A stretch of DNA of 64,000 bases from Erysipelotrichaceae bacterium (lineage in GTDB: Bacteria; Bacillota_I; Bacilli_A; Erysipelotrichales; Erysipelotrichaceae). Positions 1-8,556 of this stretch are shown here, one piece after another. Location: contig JAFWGU010000035.1 in the NCBI GenBank assembly GCA_017512285.1, positions 1 to 64,000 on the forward strand. The letters run 5' to 3'. The stretch's first letter is position 1, and every line of letters begins with the position of its first letter. The notes under the pieces were generated by a model. It was not told the origin of the DNA. It saw only the letters and a program-made list of their open reading frames with translations, and ran no database searches. A program made the position numbers and the translations under genes.

Positions 1-58
1 CTTAAGCAACCATCCGACCGGAGATGTCGCCAAACATTGAGCCGAATGGCTGCTTAAG
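1..58. other. Inverted repeat at window edge, possible structured RNA
   Basis: CTTAAGCAACCAT at 1-13 pairs with ATGGCTGCTTAAG at 46-58 with one mismatch. Smaller complementary segments lie inside: CGAC 15-18 with GTCG 26-29, and GCC 41-43 with GGC 48-50. The fold could be a three-way junction or a long terminator stem belonging to something upstream of the window. It has no clear U-run on either side. Function unknown. Confidence 0.35.
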
Positions 59-257
59 TATTTCAATATTTGGCAATATCATTATATCATCAGTCAATTT
101 TATAAGGTATCTTATTACCAACAGAATTGTTTACTGTTAGATAACATTATATTTTCATTCATCTCAAAATGACAGTCATAAACAATACGGTATTTGAAAA
201 CTGTTGTTTTTGACTAAATTCTGCTAAACTGTTATGTGTATAACGGAGGGTTTAGTC

Positions 258-479
258 ATGGGTGTCAGAACCAAGTTCTTCAGCATGTATCTTACTTTGG
301 ACAGGATAGTACTTCTGTTACTGTCGATCCTCGCCATTTTCATGTTGTTTGGCTTTGTCGCAAATCTGGTCAGAAAGGGCATAAGAAACAGAGAAGCCAA
401 GTCATTCATCATCACGGGATTACAGTTGCTCTTCATGGTAGTGGCAATAATCCTGATGCTTAAGTACGTCTTCAGATAG
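258..479 (+). CDS. Small two-TM membrane protein, unknown function
   Basis: A 73-residue protein with a short basic N-terminus and two hydrophobic segments (about residues 17-38 and 50-68) joined by a basic loop, so a small integral membrane protein. The start at 258 is chosen because GGAGGG at 245-250 lies 7 nt upstream; an in-frame ATG at 234 precedes this ribosome binding site and is unlikely. It stands alone and is closed by its own terminator. No family is recognised. Small hairpin membrane proteins of this kind are often accessory or stress proteins, but nothing in the sequence says which. Confidence 0.65.
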   Translation: MGVRTKFFSMYLTLDRIVLLLLSILAIFMLFGFVANLVRKGIRNREAKSFIITGLQLLFMVVAIILMLKYVFR

Positions 480-502
480 AATTCTTCGGAATTCTTTTTT
501 TA
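478..502 (+). terminator. Intrinsic terminator with cUUCGg tetraloop
   Basis: AGAATTC (478-484) and GAATTCT (489-495) form a 7-bp stem around a TTCG loop, followed by a T-run. It starts at the stop codon of the small membrane protein gene. Confidence 0.85.
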
Positions 503-601
503 ACATTTTCCCTAAATTCAAGGGTTGTTCATCAAATGTTCAGAAAACAGGGGTATATTGTTACCATCAGCAGAAAATAACTGCTTGAAGGAGGTAATAA
601 C

Positions 602-1888
602 ATGAATAATATGAAGAAATACATTTCAGCTTTACTGGCAATCACCGTACTGTTAACGTTTGCCGGTTGTAGTAAATCTACTCAGACAGCAGAGTTTGAG
701 AACAATGAAACTCAGCAGACTGAAACGGAAACGCAGCAGACATCAACAGAAACGGCAACGGAAACAACCGTTACCGAGGAACCTGAAGTCGAAGTTAACA
801 TCGTTGCTTCCCAGTACAGCGTTCTGGACGTTACTGATTTATTCAGCAAGCGTGATGTAAAACAGACAGCCGATACCTCAGATGCAAAAAAGTATACGGT
901 AGCTGACGGCCAGACCATCACGATCACCGAAGAAGGCGTATATGTACTGACAGGTACCGCCAGTAATGCTCAGATTTTCGTAAATGCCGATGAGAATGCC
1001 AAGGTACAGCTGGTATTACAGGGACTTAACGTTACCAATGACAGCACTCCTGTAATCTACGTAAAGTCAGCAGACAAGGTATTCGTTACAACTTCAGCTG
1101 ACAGCACTTTAGCCGTAACCGGATCATTCACGGCAGATGGCGACACCAATACCGACGGAGTCATCTTCTCCAAGGAAGACCTGGTACTTAACGGCACGGC
1201 TACACTGACGATCAAGTCAAGTGAAAACGGCGTCGTCAGCAAGGATGATCTGAAGGTCACAGGCGGAACATATGTCATCACTGCCGGCAATCATGGTCTG
1301 CAGGGCAAGGATTCAATCCTGGTATATGACGGTAACTTTACCATCAAGGCTGGCAAGGATGGCCTGCATTCCGGTAATGACGACGATGACAAGAAAGGTT
1401 ACATCTACATCTACGACGGCAGCTTCAGCATCAATGCCTCAAGCGACGGCATCGAAGCCGGATCAGTTCTGCAGATCGATGGCGGCAAGCTTGACATCAA
1501 CGCAGCTGAAGGACTGGAAGCCACCTATGTACAGGTCAATGGCGGCGACATCACCATCAAGGCATCTGACGACGGCATTAACGCATCAGTAAACAGCTAT
1601 TCATATGACGTAGTGATTGAAATCAACGGCGGTAACATCACCATTAACATGGGACAGGGTGATACTGATGCCGTAGACTCTAACGGTAATCTGATCATCA
1701 GAGGCGGCAATATTGACATCACAGCACAGTTTGCCTTTGACTTCGATGGTTCAGTATCATTCACTGGCGGAACAGTATATGTAAACGGCCAGCAGGTCAC
1801 ATCAATCAGTAACTCGATGATGGGGCCTGGTGGCGGTCCCGGCGGTCAGGGAGGACCTGGCGGACAGGGTGGCCCCGGCAGATGGTAA
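602..1888 (+). CDS. Cthe_2159-type carbohydrate-binding lipoprotein
   Basis: A 428-residue exported lipoprotein. The signal peptide ends in a lipobox (TFAGC, lipidated Cys23) and is followed by a Thr/Glu/Gln-rich linker to about residue 63. The body consists of repeated GG-D/N-I-x-I turns typical of a parallel beta-helix of the DUF4353/Cthe_2159 family, whose characterised member binds acidic plant polysaccharide and cellulose. The C-terminal 20 residues are almost only Gly, Pro and Gln. A strong ribosome binding site (AAGGAGG) precedes the ATG. The gene is monocistronic and followed by a terminator. A surface polysaccharide-binding or scaffolding role is inferred from the family; no catalytic site is seen. 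Confidence 0.8.
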   Translation: MNNMKKYISALLAITVLLTFAGCSKSTQTAEFENNETQQTETETQQTSTETATETTVTEEPEVEVNIVASQYSVLDVTDLFSKRDVKQTADTSDAKKYTVADGQTITITEEGVYVLTGTASNAQIFVNADENAKVQLVLQGLNVTNDSTPVIYVKSADKVFVTTSADSTLAVTGSFTADGDTNTDGVIFSKEDLVLNGTATLTIKSSENGVVSKDDLKVTGGTYVITAGNHGLQGKDSILVYDGNFTIKAGKDGLHSGNDDDDKKGYIYIYDGSFSINASSDGIEAGSVLQIDGGKLDINAAEGLEATYVQVNGGDITIKASDDGINASVNSYSYDVVIEINGGNITINMGQGDTDAVDSNGNLIIRGGNIDITAQFAFDFDGSVSFTGGTVYVNGQQVTSISNSMMGPGGGPGGQGGPGGQGGPGRW

Positions 1889-1892
1889 AAGG

Positions 1893-1914
1893 ACAGTCTC
1901 AGGACTGTTTTTTT
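1893..1914 (+). terminator. Intrinsic terminator
   Basis: ACAGTC (1893-1898) pairs with GACTGT (1903-1908) around TCAG, followed by eight T. The core GTCTCAGGAC recurs in the terminator at 60,508. Confidence 0.85.
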
Positions 1915-2010
1915 ATCGCCTGGGAAAAAAGTTGTATAATAACTGTAACCATTGAGTTTCTTTTTCTGTGTATATGGGTGAAGGACATGATGGTCCGGGA
2001 GGTATAGAAT

Positions 2011-2787
2011 ATGAAGAACATGATTAGGAAGATAATCATTCTGCTTACGGCAGGATTACTGATAACAGGACTGGCAGCCTGCCAGAAGAAAGTTGAAACA
2101 CAGGGAAACCAGGAGGGCAGTGAAGTGATAGTTGGAGGATGGGAAAAGGTCGAAGACGGTACCATTACCGAAGAATTACAGGAAATCTTTGACAAGGCCA
2201 TTGATGGCCTGACAGGCGTTGGCTACAAGCCAATCAGGCTCGTTGAGAAGCAGATCGTATCCGGAACCAATTACAAGTTCCTCTGCGAAGCCACGACAGT
2301 TACGGCCAATCCGACGACAAGAGAAGCCTATGTGATCGTATACCAGGATCTGCAGGGCAACGTCAGCATTCTGGAGATCCAGGATGAGGGACTTGAAAAC
2401 ATGCCGCAGATTCCAAATCCGTTTGCCGGATATGAGACACTTGAAGAAGCTGAGGCAGCTGTTGGCTTTGAAATCGAACTGCCGGGCAAGAGTGACGGAT
2501 ATGTCATTCTCAATACATCAGTAATGAGCGGCAAGATGCTGCAGATCGACTTTGAAAACGGCACGATGGTACGCAAGATGGCCGGCAGCGAGGACATTTC
2601 AGGCGATTACAACCAGTATAAGACAATTGAAGAGGCAGCAGTTAACAATGTCCCTGTTACATTGAGAATCAATGACGGCAAGGTTTACAGCGCCATCTGG
2701 GAAGACGGCGGCTACTCATACGCCTTCTTCAATTCAGAGGGTATTTCCATGACGGACGCATTCATTCTGATCGCATCAGTAAAATAA
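2011..2787 (+). CDS. Lipoprotein with a domain shared with the downstream anti-sigma factor
   Basis: A 258-residue lipoprotein: signal peptide with lipobox LAAC (Cys24), then an extracytoplasmic part. Residues from about 148 on (VGFEIELP ... AGSEDISGDY at about 191-200 ... AIW-x-D-x-x-YS) match the extracytoplasmic part of the anti-sigma protein encoded two genes downstream (AGFPISVP ... GSEDISGDY ... AIWNDRQYS). This looks like a DUF4367-type module. GGAGGT precedes the ATG, and a TATAAT at 1935-1940 is a possible -10. It is the first gene of an operon with the ECF sigma and anti-sigma genes and is probably part of the same envelope-sensing system, for example as ligand decoy or co-sensor. 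Function inferred only. Confidence 0.7.
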   Translation: MKNMIRKIIILLTAGLLITGLAACQKKVETQGNQEGSEVIVGGWEKVEDGTITEELQEIFDKAIDGLTGVGYKPIRLVEKQIVSGTNYKFLCEATTVTANPTTREAYVIVYQDLQGNVSILEIQDEGLENMPQIPNPFAGYETLEEAEAAVGFEIELPGKSDGYVILNTSVMSGKMLQIDFENGTMVRKMAGSEDISGDYNQYKTIEEAAVNNVPVTLRINDGKVYSAIWEDGGYSYAFFNSEGISMTDAFILIASVK

Positions 2788-2796
2788 GTTATAAGC

Positions 2797-3357
2797 ATGG
2801 ACGACTTCGACATTGTTGAGATGTATTGGGACCGCAATGAAGATGCGATCTACCATACCGATAAGAAATATAACCGGTATTGCTCAGGCATAGCCTACAA
2901 TATTCTTTTCAATGCGGAGGATACAAAAGAATGCGTGAATGATACCTGGCTGAAGGCCTGGGAAACCATTCCGCCGCAGCGGCCGGAAAACCTGGCTGCC
3001 TATCTGGGAAAGATTACCAGAAACCTGGCAATCAATCTGCATGAAAAGCTGACTGCCCTGAAAAGGGGAGGCAGGCAGACTGATGTGATTCTGGATGAAC
3101 TGTCAGAAGTAATCGGCGAGGAATCGGACGTTGACAGATACATTGATGAAAAGATCCTTACCGAGTTAATAACCAGATTTTTGAAACAGCAGAATGAAAC
3201 GGCCAGAAAGGTATTCGTCAGAAGATACTGGTACATGTCCTCAACAAAGGAAATAGCCAGGTATTACGGACTGACTGAGTCCAATGTAAAAGTCATGTTA
3301 CTCAGAACAAGAGAGAAACTCAGAGAGTATCTCATCAAGGAGGGCTATGATTTATGA
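2797..3357 (+). CDS. RNA polymerase sigma factor, ECF subfamily
   Basis: A 186-residue sigma-70 family protein of ECF size. The N-terminal half carries the region 2 pattern (YCSGIAYNILFNAEDTKECVNDTWLKAWETIPP, shown here as a motif span of about residues 29-60, key residues AEDTKE and DTWLKAW). The C-terminal half carries the region 4 helix-turn-helix (EIARYYGLTESNVKVML). It would direct RNA polymerase to an envelope-stress regulon when released by the anti-sigma factor. The start follows the lipoprotein stop by 9 nt with no good ribosome binding site, so translational coupling is likely. The stop overlaps the next start (ATGA). Confidence 0.9.
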   Translation: MDDFDIVEMYWDRNEDAIYHTDKKYNRYCSGIAYNILFNAEDTKECVNDTWLKAWETIPPQRPENLAAYLGKITRNLAINLHEKLTALKRGGRQTDVILDELSEVIGEESDVDRYIDEKILTELITRFLKQQNETARKVFVRRYWYMSSTKEIARYYGLTESNVKVMLLRTREKLREYLIKEGYDL

Positions 3358-3944
3358 ACGAACCCCTGAAACTGCTCAAGGCAATAAATGACATAGATGA
3401 CGAGCTGATAATGGAAGCCAATGTTGAGGTGTTCCCGACGCAGAAAAAGCCGTTCTGGAACATCGGTCTGGCTCGTCTGGTACCGTTTATGGCGGTGATC
3501 GTACTGGCGGTATTCATAGCCGTTGGAAACCTTGACAGAAATCCGATAACCACAGGCGGAAATCCGGTAGTTACCGTAAACAGTCTCAGCGATGCTGAAA
3601 AAACGGCAGGTTTCCCGATCAGCGTTCCCCAGAAATACGGTGACGATGAGATATTCACCATAACCGTGGTAAATGAAAGCGTGATCTGCGTTCATTACGG
3701 CAGCGAAGAAGATGTGGACATGGTGATTTACAAGGGCACCGGCAGTGAGGACATCAGCGGTGACTATACCGTATATCCTGATGTTCAGGACATTGAATAT
3801 GACTTCCGCAGCATTCAGCTGAAGGGAAATGCCGGAAAGATCTATCTGGCTATCTGGAATGACAGACAGTACTCATTTGCCGTCAGGATTCCGGATGGTG
3901 CTGAACTGGAAGAAGTAAAGGCAGTAATAAGAGAAACACATTAA
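3354..3944 (+). CDS. Membrane-anchored anti-sigma factor
   Basis: A 196-residue protein with a short cytoplasmic N-terminus (about 1-37), one transmembrane helix (about 41-58, LVPFMAVIVLAVFIAVG) and an extracytoplasmic domain. The gene overlaps the sigma gene by 4 nt, the normal arrangement for a cognate anti-sigma factor. The outer domain holds AGFPISVP, GSEDISGDY and AIWNDRQYSFAV, which also occur in the lipoprotein at 2011-2787, so the two probably derive from a duplicated sensor module. The N-terminus has no visible zinc-binding HxxxCxxC motif, so it is not a classical ZAS anti-sigma. Role by topology and context. Confidence 0.8.
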   Translation: MNEPLKLLKAINDIDDELIMEANVEVFPTQKKPFWNIGLARLVPFMAVIVLAVFIAVGNLDRNPITTGGNPVVTVNSLSDAEKTAGFPISVPQKYGDDEIFTITVVNESVICVHYGSEEDVDMVIYKGTGSEDISGDYTVYPDVQDIEYDFRSIQLKGNAGKIYLAIWNDRQYSFAVRIPDGAELEEVKAVIRETH

Positions 3945-3965
3945 CCATCCATCTGGATGGTTTTG
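3943..3965 (+). terminator. Intrinsic terminator of the sigma operon
   Basis: AACCATCC (3943-3950) pairs with GGATGGTT (3955-3962) around ATCT, with a short T-run. It overlaps the anti-sigma stop codon. Confidence 0.8.
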
Positions 3966-3994
3966 TTGACTTTGATGAGGCTTTTGAGTAAGAT
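3966..3994 (+). promoter_or_regulatory. Promoter of the T-box/leuS unit
   Basis: TTGACT at 3966-3971, a 17-nt spacer and TAAGAT at 3989-3994. The predicted transcript starts at about 4001, just before the T-box stem I. Confidence 0.7.
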
Positions 3995-4002
3995 AGTTTT
4001 AG

Positions 4003-4196
4003 CGTTGAACGGAATAGTAGGGGAAACGGGACTTCATAGAAAGTCAGTGGCTGATGGAAACTGGCAGACTGTCAACTGAACTCACCCGGGAGCAGAACGT
4101 ATCAGCTGCGTTAAGGCTGAATTGAGGGCATGTTTATCATGAACTAAGGTGGTACCGCGCTTATGGCGTCCTTAGAGTAGCGCCTTTTATTTTTGG
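4003..4196 (+). promoter_or_regulatory. T-box leader for leuS
   Basis: A tRNA-sensing leader upstream of leucyl-tRNA synthetase. The conserved T-box core AAGGTGGTACCGCG is at 4146-4159; TGGT at 4150-4153 would pair with the acceptor end of uncharged tRNA with discriminator A. The likely specifier is the leucine codon CTC at 4081-4083 in the context GAA-CTC-ACC. A terminator hairpin (GGCG 4165-4168 with CGCC 4181-4184, then a T-rich run) follows. Uncharged tRNA-Leu should favour the antiterminator. Confidence 0.92.
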
Positions 4197-4217
4197 CGCA
4201 GAAAGGGATTTGAGTTT

Positions 4218-6620
4218 ATGAGTTACAATCATGAGGTAAACGAAAAGAAATGGCAGAAATACTGGCTCGATCACAAGACCTTCAAGACTGATGCCTGGGA
4301 TTTTTCCAAGCCGAAGTATTATGTTCTGGACATGTTTCCGTATCCGTCAGGAGCAGGCCTGCATGTAGGTCATCCTGAGGGCTACACGGCAACCGATGTC
4401 GTCAGCAGAAAGAAGAGAATGGAAGGGTACAACGTCCTTCACCCAATGGGATTTGACTCCTTTGGTCTGCCGGCAGAACAGTATGCCATCAATACCGGAA
4501 ATCATCCGGATACTTTCACTAAAAACAATATTGAATTCTTCACCAATCAGCTGAAGAACATCGGTTTCTCATATGACTGGGACAGGGAAGTTTCAACATG
4601 TGATCCTTCCTATTACAAGTGGACGCAGTACATCTTCAAGCTGCTCTTTGATGACGGACTGGCAAGATGCGTTGACATGCCGGTAAACTGGTGTGAGGAA
4701 TTAGGTACCGTACTGGCCAATGATGAAGTCATTGACGGTAAGAGCGAACGCGGCGGCTACCCGGTAATCAGAAAGAACATGAAGCAGTGGGTAATTGACA
4801 TCGTCAAGTACGCTGACAGACTGCTGGAAGGTCTTGATGAGATCGACTGGCCGGAAAGCACCAAGGAAATGCAGAGAAACTGGATCGGCCGTTCATACGG
4901 CGCCCATGTCAATTTCAAGGTTGACGGACACGATGAAAGCTTTACTGTTTTCACTACCCGCTGTGACACCCTGTTTGGCGCTACATACTGCGTACTGGCT
5001 CCTGAACACAAGCTCGTTGAAAAGATCACCACGGCTGATAAGAAGGCAGAAGTGGATGAATATGTCAGAATGTGCGCAACCAAGAGCGATCTGGAGCGCA
5101 CGGAACTGAACAAGGACAAGACAGGTGTATTTACAGGTGCCTATGCGATCAATCCGGTAAACGGCAAGAAGATCCCTATCTGGATCAGTGATTACGTACT
5201 GGCTACTTACGGTACCGGTGCCATCATGGCCGTTCCGGCACATGACACCCGTGACTATGAGTTTGCCAGAAAGTTCGGACTGGAAATCATACCGGTACTT
5301 GAAGGCGGAGATGTCAGCAAGGAAGCATATACTGATGACGGCATTCACATCAACAGTGACTTCATCAACGGAATGAACAAGGAAGATGCCATCGAAACCA
5401 TGATCAACTGGCTGACGGAGAGAGGCATCGGCGAAAAGAAGGTCAACTACAGGATCCGTGAATGGATCTTTGCCAGACAGCGTTACTGGGGCGAACCGAT
5501 TCCGGTAGTTCACATGGAAGACGGCGACATGATCTCACTGCCGCTTGATCAGCTGCCACTGGTATTGCCTGTACTTGATGATTACAAGCCATCAAAGTCA
5601 GGCGCATCACCGCTTGAAAAGGCTGAAGACTGGGTAAATGTCGAAATCGATGGCAGAAAGGGCAGAAGGGAAACGAGCACCATGCCTGGCAGTGCCGGCA
5701 GCAGCTGGTATTTCCTGCGCTACATCGATCCGCATAACGACAAGGAGATAGCAGATCCTGAATTACTGAAGCACTGGCTGCCTGTTGACCTGTACGTAGG
5801 CGGACCTGAACATGCCGTAGGACATCTGTTATACAGCAGAATGTGGAATAACTACCTTTACGACAAGGGCATCGTTCCGGTCAAGGAACCGTTCCACAAG
5901 CTGGTTCACCAGGGCATGATTCTGGGTGCCAACGGCATCAAGATGGGTAAGAGATATCCTGAATACATCGTTGATCCGAATGACATCGTCAGAGAATTCG
6001 GTGCAGATACGCTGAGATTATACGAAATGTTCATGGGACCTTTAGAAGCCAGCAAGCCATGGAGCGAGCAGGGCGTAGAGGGTGCCAGAAGGTGGATCGA
6101 AAGAGTATGGCGTCTTACGATGGAAACACCGGAGAAAATCACCGATGAACCGACACCTGAACTTGACTATGTCTATAACTTCACGGTAAAGAAGGTTTCT
6201 GAGGACATCGATACCCTGAACTTCAATACGGCAATCAGCCAGATGATGATCTTCATCAACGAGTGTTACCGCGTTGACAAGGTCAACCGTGATATGATCA
6301 TCAACTTCATCAAGCTGTTAAGCCCGATAGCTCCGCACATGTGTGAGGAAGTCTATCAGCACTATACCGGCAGGGAAACCATCGCCTACGAAAGCTGGCC
6401 GACATATGATCCGGGCAAGCTGGTACTCAATGACGTTACCGTTGTCGTTCAGGTAAACGGCAAGGTAAGAGGCAAGATCGAGACTGCCAAGGACAGCGAT
6501 GACGAGGCTGTAAAGGCCAAGGCTCTTGAACTTGATAACGTCAGGGCACAGCTGGAAGGCAAGACGGTCAGAAAGGTGATCGTAGTTAAGAATAAACTGA
6601 TAAATATCGTCGCAAATTAG
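4218..6620 (+). CDS. leuS: Leucyl-tRNA synthetase
   Basis: An 800-residue class I synthetase that charges tRNA-Leu in the cytoplasm. The HIGH signature is present as HVGH ([16 protein letters not shown], about residues 40-55), followed by the CP1 editing region with the Thr-rich stretch [12 protein letters not shown] and the class I core. In place of the usual KMSKS loop the protein has KMGKRYPE (about residues 575-582), so the Ser-Lys-Ser part is altered. The C-terminal domain ([10 protein letters not shown] ... [14 protein letters not shown]) is intact. A single gene under T-box control; the start follows AAAGGGA. Length is normal for the family. Confidence 0.97.
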   Translation: MSYNHEVNEKKWQKYWLDHKTFKTDAWDFSKPKYYVLDMFPYPSGAGLHVGHPEGYTATDVVSRKKRMEGYNVLHPMGFDSFGLPAEQYAINTGNHPDTFTKNNIEFFTNQLKNIGFSYDWDREVSTCDPSYYKWTQYIFKLLFDDGLARCVDMPVNWCEELGTVLANDEVIDGKSERGGYPVIRKNMKQWVIDIVKYADRLLEGLDEIDWPESTKEMQRNWIGRSYGAHVNFKVDGHDESFTVFTTRCDTLFGATYCVLAPEHKLVEKITTADKKAEVDEYVRMCATKSDLERTELNKDKTGVFTGAYAINPVNGKKIPIWISDYVLATYGTGAIMAVPAHDTRDYEFARKFGLEIIPVLEGGDVSKEAYTDDGIHINSDFINGMNKEDAIETMINWLTERGIGEKKVNYRIREWIFARQRYWGEPIPVVHMEDGDMISLPLDQLPLVLPVLDDYKPSKSGASPLEKAEDWVNVEIDGRKGRRETSTMPGSAGSSWYFLRYIDPHNDKEIADPELLKHWLPVDLYVGGPEHAVGHLLYSRMWNNYLYDKGIVPVKEPFHKLVHQGMILGANGIKMGKRYPEYIVDPNDIVREFGADTLRLYEMFMGPLEASKPWSEQGVEGARRWIERVWRLTMETPEKITDEPTPELDYVYNFTVKKVSEDIDTLNFNTAISQMMIFINECYRVDKVNRDMIINFIKLLSPIAPHMCEEVYQHYTGRETIAYESWPTYDPGKLVLNDVTVVVQVNGKVRGKIETAKDSDDEAVKAKALELDNVRAQLEGKTVRKVIVVKNKLINIVAN

Positions 6621-6630
6621 TAATTATTTA

Positions 6631-6659
6631 TTGACACGAAGAGCGGATTTTGTTACTAT
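6631..6659 (+). promoter_or_regulatory. Promoter of the infC operon
   Basis: Consensus TTGACA at 6631-6636, a 17-nt spacer and TACTAT at 6654-6659. The transcript should start near 6666. Confidence 0.85.
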
Positions 6660-6669
6660 ACATAAGCAA

Positions 6670-6780
6670 AAGAAAATGTGGAAAGAAGAAGCACCCCTTC
6701 TCACCTGATGGCCGACGGTCATAGGTAAACGCTACAGTCGAATTGTGATTGTTTAGTGGGTGCAAGCCCGCTTTTTCGTT
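6670..6780 (+). promoter_or_regulatory. L20-type autoregulatory leader
   Basis: A 5' leader of the infC-rpmI-rplT operon. GCACCC (from 6691) can pair with GGGTGC (6758-6763). The mutually exclusive hairpin AGTGGG (6755-6760)/CCCGCT (6767-6772) is followed by TTTTCGTTT and works as a terminator. The conserved bits TCACCTG and GGTAAACGCTA are as in the L20 leader family. Binding of ribosomal protein L20 is expected to favour termination, giving feedback control. Confidence 0.85.
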
Positions 6781-6799
6781 TGTAAGGAGGTAATATAAC

Positions 6800-7324
6800 A
6801 TAGCTAAGAAAAATCAGAATGACGATTTAGTCAATGAAAGCATTCGTTTTAAGGAAGTTTTAGTTATCGATTTAAATGGAAACTCACTGGGAATCCTTTT
6901 AAGAAGAGAAGCTTTGGACAGGGCATATGATCAGGACAAGGATCTGGTCTGTGTCGCACCTCAGGCTGTTCCTCCAGTCTGCAAGATCATGGACTACGGA
7001 AAGTACCGTTTCGAGCAGCAGAAGAAGGCCAAGGAAGCAAAGCGTAATCAGAAAACTACTGAAATCAAGCCTTTGCGCTTATCACCTGTTATTGATACAC
7101 ATGACTTTGAAACCAAGGTTAAGCAGTCAAGAAAATGGCTGGAAGAAGGCAACAAGGTCAGGGTTGACATGCGCTTCAGAGGCAGAATGATGACCAGACA
7201 GGATGTCGGTAAGAAGGTCATGGAAAGTTTTATTGCGGAATTGTCAGATGTTGGTAATGTCGATAAGCAACCTGTTATGGAAGGCAATACCATGTCATGT
7301 GTTATATCACCTGTGAAGAAATAA
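6800..7324 (+). CDS. infC: Translation initiation factor IF-3, ATA start codon
   Basis: A 174-residue IF-3, which binds the 30S subunit and checks start-codon fidelity. The reading frame is open from ATA at 6800, which sits 9 nt after AAGGAGG (6784-6790). The N-terminal domain ([17 protein letters not shown]) lies upstream of any ATG, GTG or TTG; the first such in-frame codon is TTG 6914, which would delete about 38 conserved residues. Non-canonical start codons in infC are the known basis of IF-3 autoregulation (AUU in E. coli and B. subtilis); here the codon is AUA. The [15 protein letters not shown] linker and C-terminal domain are intact. First gene of infC-rpmI-rplT. Confidence 0.95.
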   Translation: MAKKNQNDDLVNESIRFKEVLVIDLNGNSLGILLRREALDRAYDQDKDLVCVAPQAVPPVCKIMDYGKYRFEQQKKAKEAKRNQKTTEIKPLRLSPVIDTHDFETKVKQSRKWLEEGNKVRVDMRFRGRMMTRQDVGKKVMESFIAELSDVGNVDKQPVMEGNTMSCVISPVKK

Positions 7325-7343
7325 TAGTGGAGGAAGAAAAATT

Positions 7344-7538
7344 ATGCCAAAAATGAAGACCAAACGTGCCCTGGCTAAGCGCGTTAAGCAGACCGGAACT
7401 GGCAAGCTCAAGAGAGGACATGCCTACACATCACACTTAGCTCCTAGAAAGACTCACAAGCAGAAAGTTCATCTGAGAAAGCAGACATTAGTTTCTAAGA
7501 GCGACTACAAGCGCATTAAGCTGCTGCTGCATAACTAG
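7344..7538 (+). CDS. rpmI: 50S ribosomal protein L35
   Basis: A 64-residue, strongly basic protein beginning [20 protein letters not shown], the typical L35 N-terminus. It is a component of the large ribosomal subunit. It lies 19 nt after infC, preceded by GTGGAGGA, and 13 nt before rplT, the conserved IF3-L35-L20 order. Length is normal. Expression is expected to follow the L20 leader upstream of infC. Confidence 0.97.
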   Translation: MPKMKTKRALAKRVKQTGTGKLKRGHAYTSHLAPRKTHKQKVHLRKQTLVSKSDYKRIKLLLHN

Positions 7539-7551
7539 GAGGTAGATAGAA

Positions 7552-7920
7552 ATGCCAAGATCAGTAAACGGAACAGTTGCACGTAACCGTCGTAAAAAGG
7601 TTTTAAAGCTCGCTAAGGGTTATTTCGGTTCAAAGCACGCTCTTTACCGTACAGCTCATGAACAGGTAATGCATTCATTAAAGTATGCTTACCGTGACAG
7701 AAGACAGCTGAAGCGTGAAATGCGTAAGTTATGGATCGCCCGTATCAACGCAGCATGTCATCAGAATGACATCAACTATTCATTATTAATGCATGGCCTG
7801 AAGCTGGCTAACATCGACATCAACAGAAAGATGCTGTCAGAAATCGCCATCCATGATCCAAAGGGATTCACAACTATCGTTAACAAGGCTAAGAAAGCCC
7901 TGGAAAAGACAGCTGACTAA
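7552..7920 (+). CDS. rplT: 50S ribosomal protein L20
   Basis: A 122-residue basic protein ([29 protein letters not shown]...) that binds 23S rRNA early in large-subunit assembly. It probably also binds the leader upstream of infC to repress its own operon, as known for B. subtilis. AGGAGGT precedes the ATG. Last gene of the operon; a strong terminator follows. Confidence 0.97.
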   Translation: MPRSVNGTVARNRRKKVLKLAKGYFGSKHALYRTAHEQVMHSLKYAYRDRRQLKREMRKLWIARINAACHQNDINYSLLMHGLKLANIDINRKMLSEIAIHDPKGFTTIVNKAKKALEKTAD

Positions 7921-7938
7921 TTAATCAATGAATCAGAG

Positions 7939-7968
7939 AGAAGTGACTATACAGTCACTTCTTTTTTT
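7939..7968 (+). terminator. Intrinsic terminator of infC-rpmI-rplT
   Basis: A perfect 10-bp stem AGAAGTGACT (7939-7948)/AGTCACTTCT (7953-7962) with loop ATAC and a following T-run. Confidence 0.9.
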
Positions 7969-7979
7969 ACATATAAAAT

Positions 7980-8012
7980 TGGTATACTATATCCTCGAAA
8001 AGTGGTATACTG
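7980..8012 (+). promoter_or_regulatory. Tandem GGTATACT operator candidates
   Basis: TGGTATACT occurs at 7980-7988 (as TTGGTATACT) and 8003-8011, spaced 23 bp, just upstream of the UTRA/GntR gene pair. TATACT within each may double as a -10. The same half-site forms a full inverted repeat at 9344-9362. This suggests autoregulation by the GntR protein encoded at 8549-9292. Confidence 0.5.
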
Positions 8013-8037
8013 TTATCGTTTTTTGAAGGAGGATGAA

Positions 8038-8556
8038 ATGAACAGAGAATTTTACCTGCTTAAGGATTATGACACAGTACCGTCCATCAGGGATAACATT
8101 GATCTGAACGAACATACATTTCAGAGAATAACTCTGGCTCAGAATGTCATTGAGGCAAACAACTACATTTCCAGACAGCTTGATCTGCCGCTTGCCAGTA
8201 AGCTTCTGTTCATCAACAGCCTGGTTGTAATCGATGAGGTGCCAAGATGCATTGAGAAGATATATGCGTCCCTGGCTGAAGTCAGAGGACTGGAAACATA
8301 TGACTACAGTGATATGTCATTTTATGCGATACTGAACAGGGAAAAGGGGATTTCCCGACTGTTCATCAGGGAAGAAGTCAAGATCGTTGAAGCAGATGAT
8401 CAGGAAAGAGAACTGCTGAAACTTGAAGATGATGACAGGGAGATCATGCTGATAAAGGGAACTGCCATCAGTGAAAATGAAAAGCCTCTTGCCTATTATG
8501 AAACAGTGTCCGATACGGGACTTTACAGATACAGGAGCGTGACCAGTTATGAATAG
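8038..8556 (+). CDS. UTRA-domain protein lacking a DNA-binding domain
   Basis: A 172-residue protein that resembles only the effector-binding UTRA domain (chorismate-lyase-like fold) of GntR/HutC regulators: LPLASKLLFINSLVVID, a middle segment SFYAILNREKGISRLFIREEVKIVEA and the end EKPLAYYETVSDTGLYRYR. No winged-helix N-terminus is present. The start at 8038 is set by AAGGAGG at 8026-8032; an upstream in-frame start at 8002 would precede that site. The gene overlaps the following complete GntR regulator by 8 nt. It could act as a heteromeric partner or effector sensor for that regulator. Alternative: a degenerate paralogue kept by coupling. Confidence 0.7.
   Translation: MNREFYLLKDYDTVPSIRDNIDLNEHTFQRITLAQNVIEANNYISRQLDLPLASKLLFINSLVVIDEVPRCIEKIYASLAEVRGLETYDYSDMSFYAILNREKGISRLFIREEVKIVEADDQERELLKLEDDDREIMLIKGTAISENEKPLAYYETVSDTGLYRYRSVTSYE

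Noticed and set aside
234-257. Upstream start for the small membrane protein
   Set aside because: The ribosome binding site GGAGGG at 245-250 lies downstream of that ATG and fits the start at 258.
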